Assembly (NCBI GenBank): GCA_001802375.1
Contig: MGXK01000068.1
Location: 1-32,036 of the forward strand
Length of the DNA stretch: 32,036 nt
Reading direction: 5' to 3'
From: Gammaproteobacteria bacterium RBG_16_51_14
GTDB taxonomy: Bacteria; Pseudomonadota; Gammaproteobacteria; Eutrophobiales; Eutrophobiaceae
The notes beneath the pieces are model-generated. The model was given only the letters and a program-made list of their open reading frames with translations. It was not told where the DNA came from and searched no databases. Positions within the stretch are counted from its first letter, which is position 1; each line of letters starts with the position of its first letter. The position numbers and the translations under genes are program-made. Positions 1 through 8,084 of this stretch are shown here, in pieces.

Positions 1-654
1 ATTGCGCATGAGGTCCGGAACCCGCTGGGCGCCATCAGTCATGCCGGCCAGCTCCTGTCCGAATCAGAATTGCTCACAATGGAAGACAAACGCCTCACGC
101 GGATTATTACTGAACACTCGCGCCGGGTGAACAGGATCATTGAAAATGTGCTGAGCCTGAGCAGGCGTGAGGCGGCCATACCTGAAACTATTGAACTCAG
201 GGGCTGGCTGGACCGGTTCATTGAAGAATTTACAGCCAGGAACCAGTTGTCGCACGCGGCAGTGCAGGTGGTCATGCAGACGGATAATCTCATGGCCCTG
301 TTTGATCCCGGCCAGCTGCATCAAATCATGTGGAATCTGTGCGAGAATGCCCTGCGCTACAGTAAACGAAACCCGCTACTGGAATTTCATTGTGGCATCA
401 GGTCAGAGACCGGGAGATCTTATATCGATGTTATTGATCACGGTCGCGGCATCCCGGGTGAAATGGTGGAGCAGCTGTTTGAACCTTTCTTTACGACGGA
501 GGCAAAAGGTTCCGGTCTGGGTTTGTATATTGCACGTGAACTCTGTGAGGCAAACCGGGCAAGCCTGAATCTGCATGCCAACCGTCCGGGAGGTTGTACC
601 TTCCGGATCAATTTTGCCTACGCGGACGATGGCCAGGGCCATGCAATCTCGTAA
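1..654 (+). CDS. pilS: Sensor histidine kinase PilS, C-terminal part (5' end outside window)
   Basis: The reading frame is open from base 1, so the gene starts upstream of the window. What is present is the catalytic core of a two-component kinase. The H-box motif HEVRNPLGAISHAG begins at bases 7-9, where the phospho-accepting His is encoded. The N-box (WNLCENALRYS), a G1 box (DHGRGIPGE) and a G2 box (GSGLGLYIARELCEAN) follow. The family's N-terminal membrane segments and PAS domain are therefore missing from view. The stop at 652-654 overlaps the likely start of pilR by 14 bases, so the two are probably translationally coupled. In known systems PilS phosphorylates PilR and sets transcription of pilA, which lies just downstream here. 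The identity rests mainly on the PilR and pilin context. Confidence 0.9.
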   Translation: MAHEVRNPLGAISHAGQLLSESELLTMEDKRLTRIITEHSRRVNRIIENVLSLSRREAAIPETIELRGWLDRFIEEFTARNQLSHAAVQVVMQTDNLMALFDPGQLHQIMWNLCENALRYSKRNPLLEFHCGIRSETGRSYIDVIDHGRGIPGEMVEQLFEPFFTTEAKGSGLGLYIARELCEANRASLNLHANRPGGCTFRINFAYADDGQGHAIS

Positions 655-1966
655 TATAAAACAGGCACTCATCATTGATGATGAACCGGATATCCTTGAG
701 TTACTGGCTATCACCTTGCAGCGGATGGAGGTTGACAGTATCTGTACCGGGACCCTGGCAGGGGCCAGGAAATTGCTCAAGAACCGGCATTTTGACATCT
801 GCCTGACGGACATGAGACTGCCGGACGGCGATGGCGTGCATTTTGTTTCCTACCTGCAGAAAAACTACCCGTCCCTGCCGGTCGCCGTTATCACGGCCCA
901 CGGCAATATGGAATCCGCTATCCAGGCGCTGAAATCCGGCGCCTTTGATTTCCTGACCAAGCCGGTGGACCTCAATTTATTGCGTACCGTGGTCAAGGGC
1001 GCACTCCGCTTGACCGGTGAAAAGTTTCACACCGAGCGCCAGTTGATCGGTGAGAGTGAGGCCATCAGCAATACCCGGGCAACCATCGTTAAGCTGGCAC
1101 GCAGCCAGGCGCCGGTGTATATCAGCGGGGAATCGGGCACCGGCAAGGAACTGGTGGCGCGGATGATCCATGAACAGGGGCCCCGCTCAGACCGGGCGTT
1201 TGTCCCTGTCAATTGTGGTGCAATCCCTGCGGAATTGATGGAGAGTGAATTTTTTGGTCATGTAAAGGGCAGTTTCACGGGGGCAAGCCTGGACAAGGAT
1301 GGACTGTTCCAGGCAGCGCAGGGAGGTACCTTGTTTCTGGATGAGATTGCGGAATTGCCGCAGCACATGCAGGTGAAACTGCTGCGTACCATACAGGAAA
1401 AGAGTATTCGCCCGGTTGGGGCCACCGGTGAAATCTCCGTTGATGTGCGTATCCTGAGCGCGACCCACAAGGACCTCGCAACGCTGGTAAAGGAAGCTGC
1501 GTTTCGGCAGGACCTGTTCTACCGCATCAACGTGATCGAGTTACAGGTCCCTCCCTTGAGGGAACGTGCCGGGGACATTCCGTTACTCGTCTCCTATATC
1601 CTGGAACGGTTTGCCCGGGAATCGGGAGACAGGCACATTCAACTCGCGAAAGATGCCCTGTCTGCATTGATGCATTACCGTTTCCCCGGCAATGTCAGGG
1701 AACTTGAAAATATCCTGGAACGTGCAATGACGCTGTGTGAAGGAGATGTCGTTGCTGTTGCAGACCTGAAACTGCCTGATTTGAGAGAAGCAGGGTCGTT
1801 GACCGGAGAGGGCAAGGCCCTCGATTCCTATCTGGATGATGTCGAGAAACAAACCATATTGAAGGCGCTTGAGGAGACACGCTGGAACAAGACCGCGGCC
1901 GCCCGGATGCTGGGGATCAGTTTTCGGGCGCTGCGTTATCGTCTGGAAAAACTGGGACTGGATTAG
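641..1966 (+). CDS. pilR: Sigma-54-dependent response regulator PilR
   Basis: An NtrC-family activator of 441 residues from the ATG at 641. The frame is open further upstream (ATG at 629, and to about 575), but those starts lengthen the overlap with pilS and add residues before the usual receiver start. The receiver domain has acidic residues DDEP at about 13-16, phospho-acceptor Asp57 (LTDMRLPDG) and Lys107. The AAA+ domain has Walker A GESGTGKE at 163-170, the sigma-54 contact loop GSFTGA at 210-215, and Walker B GGTLFLDE at 228-235. A Fis-type helix-turn-helix (NKTAAARMLGISFRALRYRL) ends the protein. The GSFTGA loop differs by one conservative residue from the usual GAFTGA. PilR is known to activate pilA with sigma-54, and pilA with a sigma-54-like promoter follows directly. 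Confidence 0.96.
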   Translation: MQSRNIKQALIIDDEPDILELLAITLQRMEVDSICTGTLAGARKLLKNRHFDICLTDMRLPDGDGVHFVSYLQKNYPSLPVAVITAHGNMESAIQALKSGAFDFLTKPVDLNLLRTVVKGALRLTGEKFHTERQLIGESEAISNTRATIVKLARSQAPVYISGESGTGKELVARMIHEQGPRSDRAFVPVNCGAIPAELMESEFFGHVKGSFTGASLDKDGLFQAAQGGTLFLDEIAELPQHMQVKLLRTIQEKSIRPVGATGEISVDVRILSATHKDLATLVKEAAFRQDLFYRINVIELQVPPLRERAGDIPLLVSYILERFARESGDRHIQLAKDALSALMHYRFPGNVRELENILERAMTLCEGDVVAVADLKLPDLREAGSLTGEGKALDSYLDDVEKQTILKALEETRWNKTAAARMLGISFRALRYRLEKLGLD

Positions 1967-1980
1967 TAGAGGGATGAATA

Positions 1981-2060
1981 GTGTCGGGTGTCGAGAGCTT
2001 GTTCAGGGATGATGACACCGGGTAGGTGACGTATTGCGTCACAAACTGACAAACTATGTC
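1981..2060. promoter_or_regulatory. Candidate PilR enhancer: cluster of TGTC/GACA elements
   Basis: Five short elements lie within 80 bases. There are two tandem GTGTC copies (1981-1985 and 1988-1992), an inverted copy GACAC (2014-2018), and an inverted pair GACA (2048-2051) and TGTC (2057-2060). Pseudomonas PilR is known to bind repeated C/G-TGTC motifs upstream of pilA. A perfect 6-bp inverted repeat, GTGACG-N5-CGTCAC (2026-2042), lies in the same stretch. The cluster sits about 135-215 bases before the predicted transcription start, a distance suited to an enhancer acting by looping. The motif is short, so chance matches are possible. Confidence 0.45.
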
Positions 2061-2118
2061 TGTTTACAAGGGAAGCGATGAGATAAAGACTGGGAGCCGA
2101 TTTAAAAATCTATTATTA

Positions 2119-2131
2119 AATCAATTAATTA
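2119..2131 (+). promoter_or_regulatory. IHF binding-site match upstream of pilA
   Basis: The sequence AATCAATTAATTA matches the IHF consensus WATCAA-N4-TTR at every fixed position, and an A/T-rich run (2101-2118) adjoins it as in many strong IHF sites. It lies between the putative PilR elements and the sigma-54-like promoter, where a DNA bend would bring the activator to the polymerase. The position is typical of NtrC-type promoters. Confidence 0.55.
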
Positions 2132-2168
2132 GAATGCTATTGATGGTAGAATAGCCTGCCCCATGGGT

Positions 2169-2184
2169 TGGTATGGATCCTGCG
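2169..2184 (+). promoter_or_regulatory. Sigma-54-like (-24/-12) promoter of pilA
   Basis: TGGTATGGATCCTGCG fits the pattern TGGCAC-N5-TTGC with the invariant GG (2170-2171) and GC (2182-2183) at the required 12-base spacing, though with substitutions at other positions. Transcription would start near 2195, leaving a leader of about 130 bases. The pilR gene directly upstream supports sigma-54 control. A nearer TGACAC...TTGC match (from 2267) was set aside because its spacing is two bases too long. Confidence 0.5.
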
Positions 2185-2198
2185 TACTTACAGGGTAC

Positions 2199-2251
2199 AA
2201 TCATGATACTGAATGTCATCGTCAATGATCGATATCGTCAGTATCGTGATT
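2199..2251 (+). promoter_or_regulatory. Stem-loop in the pilA leader
   Basis: Arms at 2199-2212 and 2238-2251 are inverted copies of 14 bases with one mismatch (core GATACTGA / TCAGTATC), separated by 25 bases. If transcription starts near 2195, this hairpin is at the very 5' end of the pilA mRNA. Such a structure could protect an abundant message, or the repeat could be a DNA operator. Confidence 0.5.
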
Positions 2252-2326
2252 ATTTTGAAGACAAGTGACACAGAAGTGTTGCCGCTGTCGAGTTTAGCTA
2301 AATTTCAATTGTAAGGAGAGTTCATA

Positions 2327-2737
2327 ATGAAAAAGATGCAACAAGGCTTTACCCTCATCGAGTTGATGATCGTCGTGGCCATCATCGGTATCCTGGCCGC
2401 CGTCGCGATTCCGTCCTATCAGGACTACACCAAGCGTGCCCATGTCTCGGAAGGTCTGCAACTGGCGGGTGCCGTCAAGACCGGGGTTGCGGAATTCTAT
2501 GGCGCCAACGGTACATGGCCGTCAAACAATACTTCAGCAGGTGCTTCCCTCACTATCACCGGTAATGCAGTCACCTCAGTTGTTAGTGCGGATGGCGTAA
2601 TTACCATCACCTACAACGAAAAAGTGACAGACGGGCTTTTTCTCTTATTGTCCCCAACCACGACTGCCGGCTCGATCGAGTGGGTGTGTACCGGTGGTGA
2701 TGTGGATAGCAAGTATCGACCTGCCAATTGCCGTTAA
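2327..2737 (+). CDS. pilA: Type IV major pilin PilA
   Basis: A prepilin of 136 residues. A short positively charged leader ends at Gly7, and PilD-type cleavage would occur before Phe8. Mature residue 5 is the conserved Glu (FTLIE), followed by a hydrophobic helix of about 20 residues that packs in the pilus core and anchors the subunit in the inner membrane. Cys121 and Cys135 near the C terminus can form the usual disulfide-bonded D-loop. The variable middle contains Ser/Thr/Asn-rich stretches ([16 protein letters not shown]) that could carry glycans. AAGGAG at 2313-2318 sets the start, eight bases upstream. Expression is probably under PilR/sigma-54 control, and a strong hairpin terminator follows. 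The length and the single pair of cysteines are normal for type IVa pilins. Confidence 0.97.
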   Translation: MKKMQQGFTLIELMIVVAIIGILAAVAIPSYQDYTKRAHVSEGLQLAGAVKTGVAEFYGANGTWPSNNTSAGASLTITGNAVTSVVSADGVITITYNEKVTDGLFLLLSPTTTAGSIEWVCTGGDVDSKYRPANCR

Positions 2738-2742
2738 TCAAA

Positions 2743-2762
2743 ACGCCTAGTAAATCAGGCGT
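2743..2762 (+). terminator. Small hairpin after pilA
   Basis: ACGCCT (2743-2748) and AGGCGT (2757-2762) are perfect inverted copies around an 8-base loop, starting six bases after the pilA stop. It has no T tract of its own and lies directly before the stronger hairpin. It may protect the 3' end of the mRNA. Confidence 0.4.
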
Positions 2763-2764
2763 GA

Positions 2765-2793
2765 AAAAAACCCCTCATTCCGAGGGGTTTTTT
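2765..2793 (+). terminator. Rho-independent terminator of pilA
   Basis: CCCCTC (2771-2776) pairs with GAGGGG (2782-2787) around a 5-base loop. Six A residues before the stem pair with six T residues after it, giving a classic and potentially bidirectional terminator. It ends 15 bases before the next start codon, so the downstream gene needs read-through or its own promoter. Confidence 0.9.
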
Positions 2794-2808
2794 ATTTAGA
2801 ATAGCGGC

Positions 2809-4722
2809 ATGTACTGTCTACCCGCACCGGTCTTCTTCTCCCTCCTTGTCCTGACTTTTCTCGTATACCTCCCCGGCCTGGACGGCCCGTTTTTATTTGA
2901 TGATTTCGGGTCTGTCGCGGCACTGGATAAGTATGGGGGCATTTACGATTGGGAAAGCTTCCGTTTGTTTGTATTCGGTGACCACACTGGGCCACTGGGA
3001 CGTCCGATCTCACAATTATCCTTTCTGCTGGATGGGGCTTCCTTTGCTGATCCCTGGCGCTTCAAGTATACCAACCTGATGCTACATCTGTTGAACGGTG
3101 TCATGCTGTGCTGGTTGTACCTGATACTGGAATCCGTGCGGACGAACGGTCAGCACCGGCAACGGATCGCCTGGGTGGCCGTCCTGGCCGCAGGTGCCTG
3201 GCTGTTACATCCTTTTAATGTGTCTACCACCCTCTACGTGGTACAACGGATGACCCAGCTTTCATCACTCTTTGTGCTGGCCGGACTGGTGGGTTATTGC
3301 TTCGGCAGGAGATTGCTCGGGACGGTGCCATGGCAGGGTTATTTTGTCATGAGTATTTCCATCGTTGCCGGTACCGGACTGGCGGTCTTGAGCAAGGAAA
3401 ACGGCTGTTTATTGCCATTATTTATACTGGTACTGGAGTCAACGGTGCTGTCAGGTGTAGGTGAACCGCCTGCCCGCCGCTGGTATGGTCTGTTCCTCGT
3501 AGCACCCGTGGTGTTGATTATTGCCTATTTTGTGTACTACATCGTCAGCGGCCGACTTGTGGATGCGTACGAACTGCGGATATTCACTTTAATGGAACGT
3601 CTGCTGACGGAGGCCCGGGTATTGTGGGATTATCTTGGCAGCTGGTTCTTTCCCGCCGGGATGCCCCGTGGTCTGTATGCGGATGATTACCCGTTATCGA
3701 CCGGCCTGTTTTCACCACCCGGGACGTTGATTGCGATCCTGGGAATCATCCTCCTGCTCGTTGTGGCTGCCAGCAGGAAGGTATGGTCGCCCCTGAGACT
3801 GGCGATCCTGTTTTTCCTGGCCGGTCATCTGATCGAATCCACGATATTCCCCCTGGAATTGTATTTCGAACATCGAAATTATTTGCCGGTGATGTTTCTT
3901 TTTTATCCGGTGATCCTGTTTCTGGAAACTGTCTTGCAGGCAAAGGGTTTGCGCTATCTGGTCGGGGTGTTACTGATTTGTATACCGGCAGTTGTGACGG
4001 CACAACGGGCGTCGTTATGGGGTGATGAATATGCCCTGACCATGATGACTGTGGAGAGATATCCGTATTCAGAACGTGCCCACCGTGTTCTTGCCCTGAT
4101 CCTGGAAAGGAAAGGATACCGGGAGCTTGCGCTGCAGGAATTGTTACGTGCTGAAGATATCCTGTCTGACAGCATGCCCATCAAGATGAATATATTTATA
4201 CAGTCCTGTCTGCATGGTCTGGATGCACGGGAGAGGTTCTCCGAACTGGGTGCCTTGTTTAAAAATGTATCGTACAAGACCATAGAGTATGAATTATTAA
4301 AGTCAGTTGTTATGGTGGTTCATGATCAGGGATGTGTAAATCTGGGACGTGAAAGGGCGCATGTCTTTCTGGATAATTTCAGTCTGAATCCGGGTATACG
4401 GGAACGAAATGGTCCGAAACGGGTAATTTCACATCTTCGTGGTGTGCTTTATGCAGAGGAAAGAAAAGGGGCTCTGGCACTGGATGCATTTATCCGCGCC
4501 CAGTCGTATTACCCGGATGTGGATGCAGGCCTGCTGGAAGTAGCCATTCTGGCGACCAATGACCAGTATGCGGAAGCCCAGGCCTTGCTGGAAAGGGTGG
4601 AATCTATCTCGCAGGCGAAAAATGCCATCCTTTCCGGACGGGGCACCCTGGATTACCCTAAAGAGATTGCGAGATTACGCGGTATTATCCGGAATGATAT
4701 TGAGCAAACCCAGTTTAAATAA
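2809..4722 (+). CDS. GT-C-like membrane glycosyltransferase with helical-repeat C-terminal domain (copy A)
   Basis: This 637-residue protein has many hydrophobic helices over roughly residues 8-395. Its soluble C-terminal third (about 400-637) reads as degenerate TPR-like helix pairs. An Asp-Asp pair (LFDDF, residues 31-32) after the first helix fits the first-loop acid of GT-C enzymes that use polyprenyl-phosphate sugars. Shared motifs with the next gene include YLPG, GRP near residue 65, and HPFN followed by YVVQRM. They correspond to the HPLH...ERKDLL block of the TMTC-like protein at 18536-20371. The ATG at 2809 is the first start after an in-frame stop at 2797, and no clear ribosome site is visible. 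Position next to pilA suggests modification of pilin or another exported protein. Substrate and donor are unknown. Confidence 0.7.
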   Translation: MYCLPAPVFFSLLVLTFLVYLPGLDGPFLFDDFGSVAALDKYGGIYDWESFRLFVFGDHTGPLGRPISQLSFLLDGASFADPWRFKYTNLMLHLLNGVMLCWLYLILESVRTNGQHRQRIAWVAVLAAGAWLLHPFNVSTTLYVVQRMTQLSSLFVLAGLVGYCFGRRLLGTVPWQGYFVMSISIVAGTGLAVLSKENGCLLPLFILVLESTVLSGVGEPPARRWYGLFLVAPVVLIIAYFVYYIVSGRLVDAYELRIFTLMERLLTEARVLWDYLGSWFFPAGMPRGLYADDYPLSTGLFSPPGTLIAILGIILLLVVAASRKVWSPLRLAILFFLAGHLIESTIFPLELYFEHRNYLPVMFLFYPVILFLETVLQAKGLRYLVGVLLICIPAVVTAQRASLWGDEYALTMMTVERYPYSERAHRVLALILERKGYRELALQELLRAEDILSDSMPIKMNIFIQSCLHGLDARERFSELGALFKNVSYKTIEYELLKSVVMVVHDQGCVNLGRERAHVFLDNFSLNPGIRERNGPKRVISHLRGVLYAEERKGALALDAFIRAQSYYPDVDAGLLEVAILATNDQYAEAQALLERVESISQAKNAILSGRGTLDYPKEIARLRGIIRNDIEQTQFK

Positions 4723-4844
4723 TCAGGGTTTCCGTTGTACCGGGAGGTATCGATACTAATGATGCAAGACAGGCATTTATCATGATTTTAGTTTTCGCGG
4801 TCTGAAAATTCCGGGATGGGAATTGTTCATACCTTGACAATATA

Positions 4845-6740
4845 TTGGCCCGGGAATTGGTGGTGAACTGGCGTTATACAATCTTGCTTGTTATTGCAGT
4901 AATCCTGGTTTATCTGCCCGGATTGCCCGGGGGATTCATTTATGACGATTACGTAAATATTCTGCAAAACGAGTTTATCAGCAATTCAGGTTTCAGTATT
5001 GCAGGCGCATGGGAGACCATGAAATCAGGTATCGCCGGACCTCTGGGACGTCCCCTGCCCATGCTGAGTTTTTACCTGGGCTTCAAATTAAGCGGTTTTT
5101 CCCCACTCGGATACAAACTGTTTAACATTACTGTTCACGCTGTTAATGCAGTACTTGTTTTCATTGTTGTCCGCCGCATTTTATATTTTCTTGGCAGGCA
5201 TGATAAATTCTCCGGGGGCAGGCTGGGTCCAGAGCTTACCGCTTTCTGGGTGACCCTGTTGTGGGCAGTCCATCCCATCAACCTGACATCCGTTCTTTAT
5301 GTGGTACAGCGCATGACCAGTATGGCTGCGACCTTCACACTCATCGGGATATACATTTATCAGCGCATCCGCGAAACCCAACTCCCCGGATCCTGGAAAA
5401 TGGCAGGTGGTTTGGGGCTGGTTATCCTGGCTGGCTTGATTTCTGCAATGTACAAGGAAACCGGGCTGCTTTTATTTTTATACCTGCTTGTATTTGAATG
5501 TTTCCTTTATCGGTGGCAGGTAACCAGTGGAAGGGTACGCCAGTACCTGAATATTTTTTATGCGCTGACTGTCGCCCTGCCTTTTTGTGCAGCAGTCTAT
5601 CTGTCGGTGTTTGGTGATTTGCTGGCAGGCTATGACACAAGACCCTTCGACCTGCAGCAGAGAGTACTGACCGAATCCCGCGTTATCTGGTTCTATATCA
5701 GCCAGATACTGTTACCACAGGCCCATTTATTCAGTCTTTATCACGATGATTTCATTGTATCTGCAGGCCTGTGGGAACCATTGACTACACTGCTATCCAT
5801 CATCGGGATCATTTTCATTGTATCAGCCGGGATTAAATATGCAGGGCGTTTCCCATGGCTGGGTTTCGGGATCGCCTTTTTCCTGTGCGGCCATGCGCTG
5901 GAATCCACCATTTTTCCACTGATCCTGGTTTTTGAACACAGAAACTATCTGCCTTCATTAGGTCTGGTTGTGATCCTGGTCCTGTCACTCAGGATGCTAC
6001 TGAATCTGTCAAAGAACATAAACAGCAATCCTGTTTTTGCCATCATCAGCCTGTTGTTCGCGTCGGTAACGGCAAGTATGGCCTATGACTGGAGTAATAT
6101 TCCCCTGCTGGCGGAAAGAATGGTGCAGCGGCACCCGGCTTCTTCCGGGGCGCATTATGAGCTTGGATATACCTACATGAAATTATATGAGGCGGAACGT
6201 AATCCTGTTTTTGCCGGTGTTTCCCTGCAGGCCTTCAGGGATGCCTATCTGCTTGCCGACAGAAGCAGGAAACTTGAAAGGGCAATTGTGCTTTATCATA
6301 TGACGGTCCTGTATGGCAAACCCCGGGATCAGGCATTGCTGGATGAGATCCTGAACGCTTTCAGGAACAGGAAGGTGGTTGCTGATGATATGAAAGCCTT
6401 GCTGCGTTTCATTAATTGCAGGAATGAAGCGATTTGCAATACGGACGATTCAACCTGCCAGGAAATATTCACCAACCTGTTGGACAATCCGGGCTTGCAG
6501 GGAAGCCTGCGTGATGATGTGTTGTATATCTATGCGACCTATCTTGTTACCGTGCCTGGCAGGGAAGAAAAGGCATTGGTTATTATGCGTGATATCGTGG
6601 CAAGAAATCCGGAAAACCTGGCCTATAAAGTGAAGCTGATTTCTGTGCTTTTGACCAACGAATACAGGGCAGAAGCATACAAGATGATGGACGAACTGAC
6701 GCAGCGTTACGGTACCGAGTGGAAAATTATCAGGAAATAA
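4845..6740 (+). CDS. GT-C-like membrane glycosyltransferase with helical-repeat C-terminal domain (copy B)
   Basis: A tandem paralog of the preceding gene, of similar length (631 residues from the TTG at 4845). Shared landmarks appear in the same order: YLPG at residues 23-26, an Asp-Asp pair (IYDDY, 34-35), GRPLPMLSF, HAVNAV, HPIN followed by YVVQRM, a Lys-Glu pair (MYKETG), and a late ESTIFP...EHRNYLP block also present in copy A. Residues of about 410-631 are soluble and helical. The start is uncertain: GGGAA at 4852-4856 lies just before GTG codons at 4860 and 4863, which would give a 5-6-residue-shorter protein aligning better with copy A. The two copies have diverged clearly, so they may act on different acceptors or with different sugars. 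The role in surface-protein O-glycosylation is inferred from the family and from pilA. Confidence 0.7.
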   Translation: MARELVVNWRYTILLVIAVILVYLPGLPGGFIYDDYVNILQNEFISNSGFSIAGAWETMKSGIAGPLGRPLPMLSFYLGFKLSGFSPLGYKLFNITVHAVNAVLVFIVVRRILYFLGRHDKFSGGRLGPELTAFWVTLLWAVHPINLTSVLYVVQRMTSMAATFTLIGIYIYQRIRETQLPGSWKMAGGLGLVILAGLISAMYKETGLLLFLYLLVFECFLYRWQVTSGRVRQYLNIFYALTVALPFCAAVYLSVFGDLLAGYDTRPFDLQQRVLTESRVIWFYISQILLPQAHLFSLYHDDFIVSAGLWEPLTTLLSIIGIIFIVSAGIKYAGRFPWLGFGIAFFLCGHALESTIFPLILVFEHRNYLPSLGLVVILVLSLRMLLNLSKNINSNPVFAIISLLFASVTASMAYDWSNIPLLAERMVQRHPASSGAHYELGYTYMKLYEAERNPVFAGVSLQAFRDAYLLADRSRKLERAIVLYHMTVLYGKPRDQALLDEILNAFRNRKVVADDMKALLRFINCRNEAICNTDDSTCQEIFTNLLDNPGLQGSLRDDVLYIYATYLVTVPGREEKALVIMRDIVARNPENLAYKVKLISVLLTNEYRAEAYKMMDELTQRYGTEWKIIRK

Positions 6741-6813
6741 CCGTCCGGGAGTTTTCAAGGATAGGCACATCATTTTGTATTACTATATCCTTGGCATATG
6801 GCATATCCTGTAG

Positions 6814-7725
6814 ATGAATTATCAAAATGATCAGCCAACCACCAGACATGAATATCAGATTATGGAAAACAGAGTAAGTATCATTCTCCCGGCAAAGGAT
6901 GAGTCTGAGGCACTGAAGATCCTGCTGCCGAGACTCAGGAAACTCTATCCGGAAGGGCAGATCATCGTAGTAAATGACGGGTCCAGTGATGATACGGTGG
7001 TAGTTTGCCGGGCCAACGGGGTGGAAGTTGTCTCACACTCCTATTCGATGGGTAACGGGGCGGCGATCAAATCCGGGGCGAGGGCAGCCAGTGGTGATAT
7101 TTTCGTTTTCATGGATGCGGATGGCCAGCATGATCCGAATAATATCCGGCATCTGCTGGAAAAAATACACGAGGGGTTTGACATGGTGGTGGGTGCCCGT
7201 GATGCAGCATCACAGGCAAGTCTCGGGCGTGGCCTGGCGAATTTTATTTACAATAAATTTGCCGGATTCATAGTAAACCATCGCGTTGCGGACCTGACTT
7301 CCGGATACCGTGCCGTCAGGGCCAATAAATTCCGGGAATTCCTGCATCTGTACCCGAACGGATTCTCCTATCCGACGACAAGTACCATGGCATTTTTCCG
7401 ATCCGGTTATTCTGTTGCCTACATCTCCATCAAGGCCGGTAAAAGAACAGGTAACAGTCATATCCGGATAGTAAAGGATGGTATCCGGTTTCTGCTGATT
7501 TTATTCAAGGTCGGGACCCTGTATTCGCCATTGAAAATATTCTTCCCCCTGAGTGCGATGAGTTTTGCCATGGGGATCAGCCATTATTTATATACCTATA
7601 TGACAATCGGCCGGTTTACCAATATGAGCGCACTCCTGTTGATGACCAGTGTGCTGATTTTCCTGATCGGTCTGGTGTCGGAACAGATTACGATGCTGCT
7701 CTACCAGAGAACCGATGGTAAGTGA
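6814..7725 (+). CDS. GT2 glycosyltransferase, polyprenyl-phosphate-sugar synthase type, with C-terminal membrane helices
   Basis: A 303-residue GT-A-fold enzyme. The nucleotide-sugar motifs are VNDGSSDDT (near 55-63) and DADGQHDP (near 101-108), followed by an SxGYRAV-type acceptor motif. The last 80 residues contain two hydrophobic helices, as in polyprenyl-phosphate mannose or glucose synthases. Such enzymes load a sugar onto a lipid carrier on the cytoplasmic face, and GT-C enzymes like the two preceding genes use that product after flipping. The start at 6814 lacks a clear ribosome site. ATG 6862 (MENRVSII) is an alternative that starts nearer the fold. The stop overlaps the next gene's GTG by four bases (GTGA). 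A decayed copy of this protein's C-terminal end occurs at 17151-17310. Confidence 0.8.
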   Translation: MNYQNDQPTTRHEYQIMENRVSIILPAKDESEALKILLPRLRKLYPEGQIIVVNDGSSDDTVVVCRANGVEVVSHSYSMGNGAAIKSGARAASGDIFVFMDADGQHDPNNIRHLLEKIHEGFDMVVGARDAASQASLGRGLANFIYNKFAGFIVNHRVADLTSGYRAVRANKFREFLHLYPNGFSYPTTSTMAFFRSGYSVAYISIKAGKRTGNSHIRIVKDGIRFLLILFKVGTLYSPLKIFFPLSAMSFAMGISHYLYTYMTIGRFTNMSALLLMTSVLIFLIGLVSEQITMLLYQRTDGK

Positions 7726-8084
7726 AGGTTCTTATTGATATCGGGCATCCTGCCTATGTGCACTTCTTTTACCAGCCGATACAACTGCTGCGCAGCCATG
7801 GTCATGAGGTGTTCATCACCAGTCGCAAAAAGGAAATAGCCACCGATTTGCTGGACAAACTGGGTATCGAACATGTCGTGTTGTCTGCAATGGGAAGCAA
7901 GGGGTCCCTGTCCCTGCTCAGGGAATTGATTACGCGTGATATCAAACTGTACCGTGTGGCCAGGCAATATCGCCCGGACATCATGGCGGCGATCGGCGGA
8001 ACTTTATTTCCCAGAATACCGCTGTTCTGTCCAGTCAGCCCTCTGAGTTTTTGCCTACTTCCATACAGGCCCTTAACATACTGA
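7722..8084 (+). pseudogene. Truncated DUF354-like glycosyltransferase gene (5' part only)
   Basis: The first 95 or so residues look like the N-terminal Rossmann half of the DUF354 family, related to UDP-sugar transferases. They include IDIGHPAYVHFF near the start and PDIMAAIGGT near residue 86-95. Family members are about 340-390 residues, but here the similarity stops at about base 8005 and the frame ends 80 bases later in an unrelated tail rich in Pro and Leu. The GTG start overlaps the GT2 stop (GTGA), so this was once the next gene of that operon. The break coincides with a change of gene direction and marks the left edge of the polysaccharide cassette. The family call comes from recalled motifs and is moderately sure. 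The truncation is a visible fact only if that call is right. Confidence 0.6.

Noticed and set aside
2267-2285. A TGACAC...TTGCC match as sigma-54 promoter closer to pilA
   Set aside because: The spacing between the two elements is two bases too long, and sigma-54 promoters tolerate this poorly.
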